In this document: positions 51,363-61,051 of the stretch, in pieces | How positions within the stretch are numbered: the stretch's first letter is position 1 | How the letters are laid out: each line of letters starts with the position of its first letter | Origin: Desulfonatronovibrio magnus | GTDB taxonomy: Bacteria; Desulfobacterota; Desulfovibrionia; Desulfovibrionales; Desulfonatronovibrionaceae | NCBI RefSeq assembly: GCF_000934755.1 | Contig: NZ_KN882175.1 | Coordinates: 393,736 to 457,735, forward strand | Reading direction: 5' to 3' | Length of the DNA stretch: 64,000 bases | The notes under the pieces: model-generated | Seen by the model: only the letters and a program-made list of their open reading frames with translations | What the model was told of the DNA's origin: nothing | The model's database searches: none | Translations under genes and position numbers: made by a program

Positions 51363-54128
51363 ATGACCCGTTCCCAACGTTTTCCCAAATCCATAAATTC
51401 AGTCATCATCCTGATTCTGCTTCCAGTATCATGGCTTGCTGCTGTGTCTTATCTGATTCATGAAAAAAACGCTGGTATTCAGCGCTACCTGCAGGAACAG
51501 ACAGCAATTCAGGAAACCGCATGGAAAGCTACCACCAACCTGCATAAAGTAGGTATGAAGGCTTATTTTGAAGCTTATATTATGACTCCAGCCATCCTGG
51601 ATATTCTGGCTTACCACCGCCATGAACCAAAGCGTATGCAGGTATCCAGAACAAGATTATATGAGGAGCTTCTGCCCCTGTATGAGCAGGTTCTGTCAGA
51701 ACAAGACATTCAGCAGCTTCATTTTCATACCAAGCACGGCAACAGTTTCCTGCGTTTCCACTTTCCTTCACGTTATGGTGATCCCCTGGCTCATATCAGG
51801 CCAAGCATCAGAATCGCCAATTCCCGATTGGAACCGGTTCAGGGTTATGAAGTCGGCAGAGTGGTTTCAGGGTTCCGCAATGTATTTCCCATAATAACCC
51901 CGGAAGGCGAACATCTTGGCAGCGTTGAGTTAAGCCAGCCCATTGAGGCATTCAGAACAGCCATGGCCGAACTTGATGAAATTAGAGAATACACTTTTCT
52001 CATAAATGGTCCCCTGCTCATGCCCATGCTTTTTGAAGAGCAGAAAAGCTTATATGAGGCCAGTCCCATTCATCCTGACTGGTATTATGAGGATCCTCAC
52101 AGAACTCTTCCTCATGCCCCGCCTCCCATGTCCAATACTGCCGAAATTCTTGCCGCCACCATGGGAAAACACGACAATACTTTTCAAATTATTGAGAATG
52201 GACTTTCCGGTTCCGTGGATCTTCGTCTGGGCAGGCACTATTACGTGGGTACTCTTACAGCAATACCAGATATTGAGGACAAGGTGGCTGCGTATCTGGT
52301 CTCATTTGCCGCTGCCCCTGAGCTTGATGCAATTAATTACAGATTTCTGGTTGATGTCAGTCTTTCTGTAATATTTGTCCTTGCCCTTGGCTGGACAGTC
52401 CTGGGACTCATCAGGGCCAGAAACGCTTCTGAAGCAGCATCCAAGGCAAAAAGCGGTTTTCTGGCCAACATGAGCCATGAAATAAGGACACCCATGTCCG
52501 GCATCATGGGCTCCATGCAGATTCTGGCCAGCAGGATCAGCGAGCCTGAATCATCAAGAATCATTGCCATGACTCTGGATTCTGCCAGGTCATTACAGCA
52601 GATTATCGATGACGTCCTTGATCTGTCCAAAGTGGAAGCTGGCAAGCTCAAGCTTATCAACCGGGTTTTTTCACCCTTGACCTTATTGCAGAAAGTCAAG
52701 GACTTATATTATTTTCAAGCCAGGGAAAAAGGTCTTGAGCTTAAAATAGAGGCATCACCTGATCTACCTGACTATTTATGGGGAGATTCATACAGACTGG
52801 AACAGATCCTGCGCAACCTGGTTAATAACGCCATAAAATTCACCCATTCCGGTGAGGTGGTCATTGGTGCCAAACCTTTAAAACTAATGACTGAAAAAGT
52901 CAGGATACGCTTTGAAGTTCGGGATACCGGCATAGGTATTTCTCATGAGTTCATGCCTCATCTGTTTGACAACTTTGCCCAGGCTGACATTACTTATGCT
53001 AAAAAATTTCAGGGCACTGGACTGGGGCTTTCCATCTGCAAGGAACTGACAAAAATTATGGGCGGAGATATTTTTGCAGAAAGCAAACCTGGACTGGGCA
53101 GTTCGTTTTCAGTCATATTGACCCTGCCTGTAGCCCAGGCCCCTGAAACTGATGAAAACACATCAGCAGAAAGCATGACAGCCTTGCCATTTTCAGCCCC
53201 CAAGCTTAAAATACTTGTAGCTGAAGATGTAAAAATAAACCAGGAATACATTAATTTCGTCTTGAAAAGGGCCGGGCACAGCACGGTTCTGACTTCCAGC
53301 GGAAAGGAAGCGCTGGAGGCTTTTCAAAAGGAACCCTTTGATATCATCCTGATGGACATCCAGATGCCTGAAATGGATGGCCTTGCTGCTACAGAAGCCA
53401 TTAGACGTCTTGAAACAGACAGTGACCCAACCCCCACTATTGCTCTCACCGCTTATGCCATGGCTGAAGACCGTAAAAAATTTTTACAGTCAGGCATGGA
53501 CGGATATATTTCCAAGCCCATTGACCCTGATCTGCTTTTAAATGAGATAGTCAGACTTGCCAGGCCTGAAACGAAAGCATCAGGCGTTTCTGAAAAGTCA
53601 ATTGGGAACAGTCCCGAAGCCAGGGACAGTTCCCGTAACAAGTTGCTGAACGCTTCCCCCAAAACCTTGAACTCAGAAACACAAGATGATACCAAAATGA
53701 AAACAAAACCACAGATAAAGTCTGAAATAAATGGTTCCCGGCCTGAGGCGACTCAAAAAGATAAAAAGAATAATCTCTTTCAGAAGAGCCAGCCTCCGGT
53801 CAGCGCTCAGTGCATTGAAGAGCGATACGGGGAAAATGATGACCTGTGGCAGATGATGATGGACAGTTTTGTTGAGACAGAGATACCAGAGTACATGGAA
53901 GAACTTAAAAAGCATGCTGCGCAAAACGATATTGAAGCTACCTTTCGCACCGCTCACAAAATAAAGGGGGCGCTCGGAACTCTTTGTGCTGAAAAAGGTG
54001 CAGCCAAAGCAGCAGCACTGGACCATGCGGCCAGAAACGAACAGCATAACAAAATTCCACAGGCCTTAGATGAACTGCTAAAGGAACTGCAAAACATCAA
54101 GGATTATTATACAGGCATTTCTAAGTAA
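51363..54128 (+). CDS. Membrane hybrid kinase (TM, periplasmic sensor, TM, HisKA, HATPase, REC, Hpt), 921 aa
   Basis: TM1 is at about 13-33 (SVIILILLPVSWLAAVSYLI). A ~300-residue periplasmic double-Cache-like region follows, then TM2 (about 336-356). There is no HAMP or PAS, so HisKA (His372 in [13 protein letters not shown]) follows TM2 almost directly. The ATPase domain has DTGIGIS and GTGLGLSI. The receiver (615-735) has AEDVKINQEY and Asp665. The Hpt domain has His865 in TAHKIKGALGTL. The REC-Hpt linker (about 740-758) is encoded by a REP-type repeat related to the element at 55.6 kb. Confidence 0.92.
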   Translation: MTRSQRFPKSINSVIILILLPVSWLAAVSYLIHEKNAGIQRYLQEQTAIQETAWKATTNLHKVGMKAYFEAYIMTPAILDILAYHRHEPKRMQVSRTRLYEELLPLYEQVLSEQDIQQLHFHTKHGNSFLRFHFPSRYGDPLAHIRPSIRIANSRLEPVQGYEVGRVVSGFRNVFPIITPEGEHLGSVELSQPIEAFRTAMAELDEIREYTFLINGPLLMPMLFEEQKSLYEASPIHPDWYYEDPHRTLPHAPPPMSNTAEILAATMGKHDNTFQIIENGLSGSVDLRLGRHYYVGTLTAIPDIEDKVAAYLVSFAAAPELDAINYRFLVDVSLSVIFVLALGWTVLGLIRARNASEAASKAKSGFLANMSHEIRTPMSGIMGSMQILASRISEPESSRIIAMTLDSARSLQQIIDDVLDLSKVEAGKLKLINRVFSPLTLLQKVKDLYYFQAREKGLELKIEASPDLPDYLWGDSYRLEQILRNLVNNAIKFTHSGEVVIGAKPLKLMTEKVRIRFEVRDTGIGISHEFMPHLFDNFAQADITYAKKFQGTGLGLSICKELTKIMGGDIFAESKPGLGSSFSVILTLPVAQAPETDENTSAESMTALPFSAPKLKILVAEDVKINQEYINFVLKRAGHSTVLTSSGKEALEAFQKEPFDIILMDIQMPEMDGLAATEAIRRLETDSDPTPTIALTAYAMAEDRKKFLQSGMDGYISKPIDPDLLLNEIVRLARPETKASGVSEKSIGNSPEARDSSRNKLLNASPKTLNSETQDDTKMKTKPQIKSEINGSRPEATQKDKKNNLFQKSQPPVSAQCIEERYGENDDLWQMMMDSFVETEIPEYMEELKKHAAQNDIEATFRTAHKIKGALGTLCAEKGAAKAAALDHAARNEQHNKIPQALDELLKELQNIKDYYTGISK
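53583..53634. repeat. REP-type repeat inside the kinase coding sequence
   Basis: GCGTTTCTGAAAAGTCAATT then TCCCGAAGCCAGGGACAGT match 55631-55682 at about nine of ten positions, same order and spacing. In frame it encodes GVSEKSIGNSPEARDSS in the flexible linker between receiver and Hpt domains. The reading frame is kept. Confidence 0.85.
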
Positions 54129-54179
54129 CTACAAACAAATTGGCAACTAAATCAAAGCATTATTAATCAGGATAATATT

Positions 54180-55610
54180 ATGTCAGTCAGTGATGATCTG
54201 AAGCTGTCCATGCAGGACATCTCAATACTTTGCGTGGAGGATGAATCATTTTCCCTGCGTTTTCTAACTGAAACCCTTAAACGCATGGTTAAGGAGGTTC
54301 ATTCAGCCCAGGACGGGCAGGAAGGGCTTTATGCCTATTCCCGCTTTTCTCCGGACATAGTTATTACAGATATTGAAATGCCCAGACTCAATGGATTGGA
54401 CATGGCTGAGGCCATTCGCGAGTCAGATCCTGAATCCGTCATCGTGGTTTCTACAGCCTTTGACAATATTGATTACCTCAAAAGAGCCATTACTCTGCGT
54501 CTTGATGAGTTCATATCCAAGCCGGTTAAACCTGCTGAACTTAAGAATGCCATTGTCAGAGGGCTTGAAAAGATCAATGTCAAACGAGAACAGAAAAGAT
54601 ACCAGCGCTTTACTGAACTGATGCTGGGGGGCATGCCTTTTCCAGTCATGCTCATAAACCACTCCCTGTCACGGGTGGAGATTGCCAATCCTGCTGCCAG
54701 GGCAGTCGGATATGATCAGCAGTCACCCTTGAAGGGAGGATTTTTCACTGACAAGATCAAGATGTTCATGCAGGAAATAGCTATACCCAAAACCATATTT
54801 CGTACCCATGACCAGCATGTTACATCTCTCCAGGCGTTTGATAAGTCATGGGATGTATACCTGAAACCAGTTGGCAGCCAGAACGTAATTTTTGCAGCTG
54901 TGGATGTCACCTGGCGTAACCACCTGGAAAAACTCCGGGATGATGTTGAGCGTATAACCAGGCATGATATGAAAACTCCCTTAAATGGTGTAATTGCCAT
55001 ACCAGACCTGCTTCTGGAATCCGACAACCTCTCGGAAGAACAGATCGAGCTGATTAATTACATTAAATCATCCGGACATACCCTGCTTAACATGGTCAAC
55101 CTTTCCCTTGACCTTTACAAAATGGAACAGGGCAAATATTTACTCAAGCCTGAACGTCTTAATGTTCTGGAAACTATCAACAAGGTACTGGTTCAGCTTG
55201 GTCCTCTTGTCAGAGGAAAGAATATCACAGCTTCCATACTTTTTAATGCCCGCCCTTTGCATCAGGACACCGTTATTATGGCCATGGGTGAGGAGCTTTT
55301 GTGCTACTCCATGCTTTCCAATATTATCAAAAATGCTTTGGAGGCATCCCCGCATCAGGAAACCATCACCATCAATATTGAATATGTTCTGGATCAGGTC
55401 ATGATTTCCATTCATAACAAGGGTAGTGTTCCAGAAGAAATAAGGGCATCATTTTTTGACAAACTGTCCACTGCCGGCAAAGATTCCGGCACCGGTCTGG
55501 GCACTTATTCAGCTCAACTTATGGCCAGGACCATGAAAGGACATATAGAAATGGAAACTTCCATTGACTATGGAACATTTCTAAAAATATTTCTGCCCAA
55601 AGCAGCTTAA
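54180..55610 (+). CDS. REC-PAS-histidine kinase, 476 aa
   Basis: The receiver (1-125) has VEDESFSLRFL, ITDIEMPRLNG and ISKPVKP. A PAS-like region (135-245) links to a kinase with the variant dimerisation motif ITRHDMKTPLNG (His262, followed by Asp instead of Glu). Its ATPase domain has an intact N box (NIIKNALEAS), HNKGSVPEEI in place of DxGxG, and KDSGTGLGTYSA, the pattern of a known REC-kinase subgroup. AGGAT precedes the ATG. It could receive phosphate from the membrane kinase 52 nt upstream. The palindromic element at 55.6 kb begins right after its stop codon. Confidence 0.9.
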   Translation: MSVSDDLKLSMQDISILCVEDESFSLRFLTETLKRMVKEVHSAQDGQEGLYAYSRFSPDIVITDIEMPRLNGLDMAEAIRESDPESVIVVSTAFDNIDYLKRAITLRLDEFISKPVKPAELKNAIVRGLEKINVKREQKRYQRFTELMLGGMPFPVMLINHSLSRVEIANPAARAVGYDQQSPLKGGFFTDKIKMFMQEIAIPKTIFRTHDQHVTSLQAFDKSWDVYLKPVGSQNVIFAAVDVTWRNHLEKLRDDVERITRHDMKTPLNGVIAIPDLLLESDNLSEEQIELINYIKSSGHTLLNMVNLSLDLYKMEQGKYLLKPERLNVLETINKVLVQLGPLVRGKNITASILFNARPLHQDTVIMAMGEELLCYSMLSNIIKNALEASPHQETITINIEYVLDQVMISIHNKGSVPEEIRASFFDKLSTAGKDSGTGLGTYSAQLMARTMKGHIEMETSIDYGTFLKIFLPKAA

Positions 55611-55778
55611 CAATTGCACGGGAGCATTACGCGTTTCTGAAAAGTCAATTGGGGGCATTCCCGAAGCCAGGGACAGTCCCCTTGCCAGGCCGTCACAATC
55701 GGGTTTTAACTCCAAAATAGTTATGACATACAGCTCGAATTTATAGTTTTCAGAAACGCGTAATGCTCCCCAATTGCA
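55611..55778. mobile_element. Palindromic element with 24-bp terminal repeats and 8-bp target duplication
   Basis: CAATTGCA flanks the element at 55611-55618 and 55771-55778. The left arm (55620-55643) beginning GGGAGCATTACGCGTTTCTG is the exact complement of the right arm (55747-55770). The interior has AGCCAGGGACAGTCCCC, a REP-like palindrome. There is no open frame of note. It abuts the stop codon of the previous gene and ends 40 bases before the FIST gene. Confidence 0.87.
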
Positions 55779-55818
55779 TGCTGTGACCGGGCTTAACAGT
55801 CAAAACCAAGGAGAAATT

Positions 55819-56946
55819 ATGATTGTAAGGATATGTGAAACCGGTAAAGCCAGTTCATTTATTACCAAACTCAAGGAAGTGGAAAAGCATCCCCAGGTAA
55901 AAGCCATAATGATACTTGCCTGTGATGCAAACGGCTTCACACCGGAATCTGTTGACCAGGCTCTTAAAGACTGCCCCCATCCTGTTATGGGTGGAATATT
56001 TCCCCAGATTATTGCCAATGCCGAAAATATGGAAAAAGGCACCGTCATTGCCGGTTTTTTTCATGACATGAAATGCTCTGTTGTCCAGGGCCTTAGTAAT
56101 AATGATCTGGATCTGGATGACGCTGTTTCCGAATCTCTCGACGGCATTGACTGCGTGGGCAAAACCATGTTTGTTTTTGTAGATGGTCTGAGTACGCGCA
56201 TCAGCGCTTTCATAGAAGGGATGTTTAATAATATCGGACTTATGCCCAACTATATTGGCGGAGGAGCAGGATCTCTTTCCTTTGAGCAGAAACCATGCCT
56301 TTTCAGCAGCGAGGGCCTTCTGATGGATGCCGCCATTCTGGGAGTTTCAGATGTTGCCAGCGGCATAGGCGTTGCCCATGGCTGGCATCCTGTGTCCAAA
56401 GCCATCAAGGTCACCCAGTCTGAGAAAAACAAGGTAATTTCCCTGAACTGGGAACCTGCCCTTCAAGTATACTCCAAAACCATCGAGGAACATTCAGGGT
56501 CATCTTTTGCTGACCAGGATTTTTTTGACATAGCCAAGGCTTACCCTCTCGGCATTGTCAAGTTAGACACTGAAATGGTGGTCAGAGACCCCATAATGAC
56601 TGAAGACAACAGTCTTGTGTGCGTGGGAGAAGTGCCTGAAGGTTCTTTTGTGTATATTCTGCATGGTAATATGGAGTCTCTTATCCAGGGTGCTGTGCAA
56701 GCCAGAGATGCAGCAGTTGCCGACTATTCAAATCATGGCGATTCATCATTCTTCTTTATGGACTGCATATCCCGGGTACTCTTTATGGGCCAGTCTTTTG
56801 AAAATGAGTTGCAGGCTGTAAGCACTGGCAGTTTTTTGTTCGGCGCTCTGACCCTTGGAGAAATTGCCAATACAGGCGACTCTTATCTTGAATTTTATAA
56901 TAAAACAGCTGTCGCTGGAATTCTAAACGATCCACTTAGCGGTTAG
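55819..56946 (+). CDS. FIST-domain ligand-sensing protein, 375 aa
   Basis: FIST_N (about 1-200) and FIST_C (about 215-365) domains: IMILACDANGFTPESV, MGGIFPQIIANAENMEKGTVIAGF, YIGGGAGSLSFEQKPCLFS, HGWHPVSKAIKVTQSEKN and GEVPEGSFVYILHGNMESLI. FIST proteins are thought to bind small ligands such as amino acids and work beside kinases and chemoreceptors. The ATG at 55819 follows AAGGAG by five bases; an ATG further upstream would start in the repeat. The hybrid kinase 94 nt downstream is its likely partner. Confidence 0.92.
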   Translation: MIVRICETGKASSFITKLKEVEKHPQVKAIMILACDANGFTPESVDQALKDCPHPVMGGIFPQIIANAENMEKGTVIAGFFHDMKCSVVQGLSNNDLDLDDAVSESLDGIDCVGKTMFVFVDGLSTRISAFIEGMFNNIGLMPNYIGGGAGSLSFEQKPCLFSSEGLLMDAAILGVSDVASGIGVAHGWHPVSKAIKVTQSEKNKVISLNWEPALQVYSKTIEEHSGSSFADQDFFDIAKAYPLGIVKLDTEMVVRDPIMTEDNSLVCVGEVPEGSFVYILHGNMESLIQGAVQARDAAVADYSNHGDSSFFFMDCISRVLFMGQSFENELQAVSTGSFLFGALTLGEIANTGDSYLEFYNKTAVAGILNDPLSG

Positions 56947-57040
56947 CTTTAAAACTAGTCGGGGAAGTATCCCCTGTTGTGAGTATTCACAGGCAAGCCC
57001 CGAGCCAGAACTGTGAGCAACTGAAAAGGTAGTGAGCATT

Positions 57041-60037
57041 ATGCGCGATGATCTGTATAAAGAAGTTCTCCTGGAAATAGCTCTTTCCATCAGTGGAGAA
57101 TTTGACCTTAAAGCCCTTCTCAAAAAGTGCCTGCCTCTTTTTCTGCGCAAACTGGACTGCACCGCCGCAGGTATCTACACTCATGGCCAGGATACCCCTG
57201 AACTGAAAATGATTATGCCCATGGCCATGAAATCCAGCGAGGCCATACAGCAACACGTGGCAAAATTCAGCCGGGATATTCTCCAGGACCCGGTTCAGGG
57301 CTGGTTTTTGTCCACGACAGACAACAGCCATTATTATTGTTTCCCCTTGAATGGATTCGGTTTTCTCATCATGGTCAAATCCTCTCCTTTTGAGCGTTAC
57401 TTTATTAATGAATTTATGCCCCTGACTCGAATGCTGGCCAGAGCCTGCATATCATGCGGGGAAGTACAGAAAAGAATTGAGGCGGAACAGGGGCTTATGC
57501 GACAAAAGGCCCACTTTGAATCATTGTTTACCAACACCAATGATGCCATGGTCTATTTTGATAATAAAAACAGGATTTTTAATATTAACTCCCAGTTTAC
57601 AACCATGTTCGGTTATGATGCCCGGGAAGTCATGGGGCAGGACATTAACAAAGTAGTTGATCCGCACCACAGGGAACATGAATATGGTTCTGAGCGCATC
57701 CTGGCAGGTAAAACCGTTGAGATGGAGGCCACAAGGTACACCAGGACCGGACAGCCTAGACAGGTTTTACTCAAGGGTGGTCCGGTCATGGTCAACCAGA
57801 CAATAGTTGGCGGTTATGCCATTTATTCTGACATCAGCCACCGCAAGCAGGCTGAACAAAAGCTGATTCAGGCCAAAGAGGCAGCTGAAGCAGCCTCGAG
57901 AGCCAAAAGCGACTTTCTGGCAAATATGAGCCATGAAATCAGAACTCCCCTCAACGGGGTGGTGAGCATGATGAATATACTCAGTGAAACCAGTCTGAGT
58001 GCCGAACAGCGTGAATACGTTGACATGGCTGTTGTTTCTGCTGATTCCCTGCTGGGCATCATTAATGATATCCTGGACTTTTCCAAAATTGAGGCCGGCA
58101 AACTGGAACTTGTGGAAAGATCATTTGATTTGGAGCAGGAAGTCAACAGAGTTATGTCCATCATGTCCGGAAGGGTCAGGAACTCGGAGGTGGAACTTTT
58201 AATTAGCTACGATATCCATGCTCCGAGGATGGTCAAAGGTGACAATCTTCGACTGAGGCAGATATTGTTCAACCTTGTAGGGAATGCTGTCAAGTTCACA
58301 GAAAAGGGACACATTCTGCTGGAAATCAAATGCCTTGAACAAAGCTCTCAAAATGCGCGCCTTAAATTTCTTGTCCGGGATACAGGCATAGGCATACCTC
58401 CACAAAAACAGGAAGAAATATTCGAACATTTTACCCAGGCTGACTATTCTTCCACTCGCCGGTTTGGGGGCACAGGACTGGGACTTGCCATAAGCAGGCA
58501 ACTTGTGAATATAATGGGTGGAGAACTCAAGGTCACGAGCAGTCCTGAACAAGGCTCGGATTTTTATTTTGAACTGGACCTTCCTCTAACCGACCCGACA
58601 GAAAGTCCTGCCCATGTCTCTCTCAAGGGTCTTACAGCTCTTATTGTTGATGACAACCCTGTCAACCTGAGAATATTGAGTGAATATCTAAAAAGCTGGG
58701 AAATGGAATATTTTTCAGCTGACAGTGCTGAAAAAGCCCTTGAGCTTCTTGAAGACAGCAGCAAAAGTAATAAAGATATCCATATAATTATTACAGATCA
58801 TGGCATGTCGCCTGTTGATGGACTTGAGCTTGCTTCCCGCATAAAAAGTAAAAGCCAGTGGAAAGACATTCCCATGATTGGATTAAGCTCCTTCTGGGGC
58901 CAGGTGAAACCACAGGCTTTTTATGATCAGGGATTTCAATCCTTTTTGCCCAAACCCACCAACCGTTCCGACCTGTTGGAAAGCATTCAATGCTCGTTGA
59001 GTGGTGCTTGCGAAGTTGAAACAGACCAAACCACTGTTAGACCACAGAGCGTATCCCCTGCCGGCAATCCTGAGTTACAGTCATGCGACTTTAAACTGAA
59101 CAAGGTTCTGCTGGTGGAGGACAACCATATTAACCGCAAATCAGTTATGATAATGCTGAGAAACAATGCGCAGGAGATTATCACTGCTGAAAATGGACAG
59201 CAGGCAGTTGAACTTTTTAAGCAGCACTCCTTTGACGTTATTTTGATGGATATTCAAATGCCGGTAATGGATGGTTTCCAGGCTGCCAGGCTTATCAGGC
59301 AAATAGAAAAGGAACATTACCTGGCAGGCCCGAGCAAGACCGAATTCAGCAGCGAGACAGAACCTGGCAATTCCCTGGCTGAACAGGCACCCCTCCAGGT
59401 TCCTATTATCGCTCTTACAGCCAATGCCATGGCCGGAGACCGGGAAAAATGCATTGAATCCGGCATGACTGACTATACCACCAAACCAGTTTCCAAAAAA
59501 ATACTATTTAAGACCATAAGCAGACATCTACCTTGCCAGGCCTCATTTTCTCAAGTTCAAGTATCTAAATCTAAATCTGAATCTGAGCCCGTACGGTCTT
59601 CTCCGCAGGAAAACTATGACCTGGAGTCTGCACAAGCTATTGAGCCTGAACTACAAAAGACTCAAACCGGCGATCACAACATGGTCTTCAACCACATGGA
59701 GTTCATGGAAAGATATGAGCATGACCTGAGCATTGCCCATGATATAATGACAGATTTTTTTGAAGATTTGCCAGGTGCTGTATCGCGTATTAAAGAAGGT
59801 AAGGATGCCGCTGATGATACTGAAACCGAAAGAGCAGCACACAAGCTCAAAGGTTCAGCAGTTTACGCAGGTGCTGAAATCATAAGTAATGTGTGTGAGA
59901 ACATAATGTGGCATGCCCTGCTCAAGGAGTGGGACGATGTCAACAATGAACTGCAGACACTCCAGAATGAAATCCAGATTTTCAAAAAACAGGTTGGAGA
60001 TTTTTTTGAGAATCAGGGCATGAAACTGGAGATATAG
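57041..60037 (+). CDS. Hybrid kinase (GAF-like, PAS, HisKA, HATPase, REC, REC, Hpt), about 998 aa
   Basis: Soluble. A GAF-like N-terminal domain (1-150), a PAS domain (about 154-275), and HisKA with His298 in [13 protein letters not shown]. The ATPase domain has DTGIGIP and GGTGLGLAI. Two receivers follow: the first (530-655) with [23 protein letters not shown] and LSSFWG, the second (about 688-830) with [11 protein letters not shown] and [12 protein letters not shown]-terminal Hpt domain has [16 protein letters not shown] at 57041 is preferred to GTG at 57032 on ribosome-site spacing. It is a paralogue of the 61.05-kb kinase and is preceded by the FIST gene. Confidence 0.92.
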   Translation: MRDDLYKEVLLEIALSISGEFDLKALLKKCLPLFLRKLDCTAAGIYTHGQDTPELKMIMPMAMKSSEAIQQHVAKFSRDILQDPVQGWFLSTTDNSHYYCFPLNGFGFLIMVKSSPFERYFINEFMPLTRMLARACISCGEVQKRIEAEQGLMRQKAHFESLFTNTNDAMVYFDNKNRIFNINSQFTTMFGYDAREVMGQDINKVVDPHHREHEYGSERILAGKTVEMEATRYTRTGQPRQVLLKGGPVMVNQTIVGGYAIYSDISHRKQAEQKLIQAKEAAEAASRAKSDFLANMSHEIRTPLNGVVSMMNILSETSLSAEQREYVDMAVVSADSLLGIINDILDFSKIEAGKLELVERSFDLEQEVNRVMSIMSGRVRNSEVELLISYDIHAPRMVKGDNLRLRQILFNLVGNAVKFTEKGHILLEIKCLEQSSQNARLKFLVRDTGIGIPPQKQEEIFEHFTQADYSSTRRFGGTGLGLAISRQLVNIMGGELKVTSSPEQGSDFYFELDLPLTDPTESPAHVSLKGLTALIVDDNPVNLRILSEYLKSWEMEYFSADSAEKALELLEDSSKSNKDIHIIITDHGMSPVDGLELASRIKSKSQWKDIPMIGLSSFWGQVKPQAFYDQGFQSFLPKPTNRSDLLESIQCSLSGACEVETDQTTVRPQSVSPAGNPELQSCDFKLNKVLLVEDNHINRKSVMIMLRNNAQEIITAENGQQAVELFKQHSFDVILMDIQMPVMDGFQAARLIRQIEKEHYLAGPSKTEFSSETEPGNSLAEQAPLQVPIIALTANAMAGDREKCIESGMTDYTTKPVSKKILFKTISRHLPCQASFSQVQVSKSKSESEPVRSSPQENYDLESAQAIEPELQKTQTGDHNMVFNHMEFMERYEHDLSIAHDIMTDFFEDLPGAVSRIKEGKDAADDTETERAAHKLKGSAVYAGAEIISNVCENIMWHALLKEWDDVNNELQTLQNEIQIFKKQVGDFFENQGMKLEI

Positions 60038-60078
60038 ACCATTATTCACAAATAAACCTTGCAACAAGGAGTTCAAAC

Positions 60079-60960
60079 ATGAAAACATCAAGACGAAACT
60101 TTTTTCAAAGCCTGGGCCTGACCATTGGTGGCATTGGACTTACTGCAGCAGCAGGAGGTGTATCAACAGCTGGAGCTGAAGAACCGGCCAGGGAGAAAAA
60201 ACAGGGGCCGGGCAAGGTGGGGGTTGAGTGGCTCGGGCACGGCAGTTTTTTATTTGTATCCAGCGAGGGAAAAAGAATACTCTTCGATCCCTGGATTGCC
60301 ACCAATCCATCCTGTCCTGGCAAATATAAAAGGAAAGGCAGTTTTGAAAACATCGACTACATTATCTGGACCCATGGTCATGTGGATCACTTCATGCTGG
60401 GTGATGCCCAGGATCTCATAGGCGACTACAATCCCAAAATTATTGCCCCCTGGGAACTGAGTTTTTTTATCAAAAGCGAGATTCCTCAGGCCAACACCTT
60501 GACTTTTACACTTGGCAACAAGGGCGCTACTTCAGATTTCGACGGAATCGGCATATCCATGGTTGAAGCCTTTCATTCCGCCGGAGCCCAGCTCACCGGT
60601 TTTGAAGGAACCAACCGGTTTGTAGGGGAACCTGTTGGCTATGTTTTTGAGTTTGAAAATGGTCTTACCCTGTATCATTCCGGAGACACCTCCCTTATGT
60701 CCGACATGAAAACCGTAATTGGCGATTACTACAAGCCTGATATCTCCATTCTGCCCATGGGCGGGGTGTTCACCATGGGACCTTCCGAGGCAGCGCACGC
60801 CTGTTCCATGATCAATTCCAAGCTTGTCATTCCTGAACATTACGCCACTTTTCCGGTTCTTGAGCCCAATGCAGAGAGGTTTAAGCAGGAAGTGGAAAAG
60901 CGAGCTCCCGGTGTAGAAGTTCTGGAACTGCAACCAGGCAAGATGGTCAGTTTGTCATAA
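60079..60960 (+). CDS. Tat-exported metallo-beta-lactamase-fold hydrolase (UPF0173-like), 293 aa
   Basis: The N terminus has a twin-arginine signal (SRRNFFQSLGLTIGGIGLTAAAGG), so the folded protein is exported to the periplasm. The MBL core shows WLGHGSFLF, THGHVDHFMLGD (HxHxDH), AFHSAG, YHSGDTSLM and PEHYATFP, close to the UPF0173/UlaG-like hydrolase group. The substrate is unknown; phosphodiesters or lactones are possible. AAGGAG precedes the ATG. It lies between two paralogous hybrid kinases (42 nt after the first), which suggests it processes a signal for the membrane kinase that follows. Confidence 0.9.
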   Translation: MKTSRRNFFQSLGLTIGGIGLTAAAGGVSTAGAEEPAREKKQGPGKVGVEWLGHGSFLFVSSEGKRILFDPWIATNPSCPGKYKRKGSFENIDYIIWTHGHVDHFMLGDAQDLIGDYNPKIIAPWELSFFIKSEIPQANTLTFTLGNKGATSDFDGIGISMVEAFHSAGAQLTGFEGTNRFVGEPVGYVFEFENGLTLYHSGDTSLMSDMKTVIGDYYKPDISILPMGGVFTMGPSEAAHACSMINSKLVIPEHYATFPVLEPNAERFKQEVEKRAPGVEVLELQPGKMVSLS

Positions 60961-60992
60961 CTTGTTGTCTTCATATGTCAAAACAACCCCTG

Positions 60993-61014
60993 GGGCGAAC
61001 CCGCGTGTTCGCCC
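60993..61014 (+). terminator. G/C-rich hairpin after the MBL gene
   Basis: GGGCGAAC (60993-61000) pairs perfectly with GTTCGCCC (61007-61014) around a six-base loop, 33 bases after the stop. The T run of an intrinsic terminator is missing, so it may only protect the upstream mRNA. Confidence 0.5.
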
Positions 61015-61051
61015 TCAAACCAAAACCATTTTGCAACTTTTGGAGAAGCAG

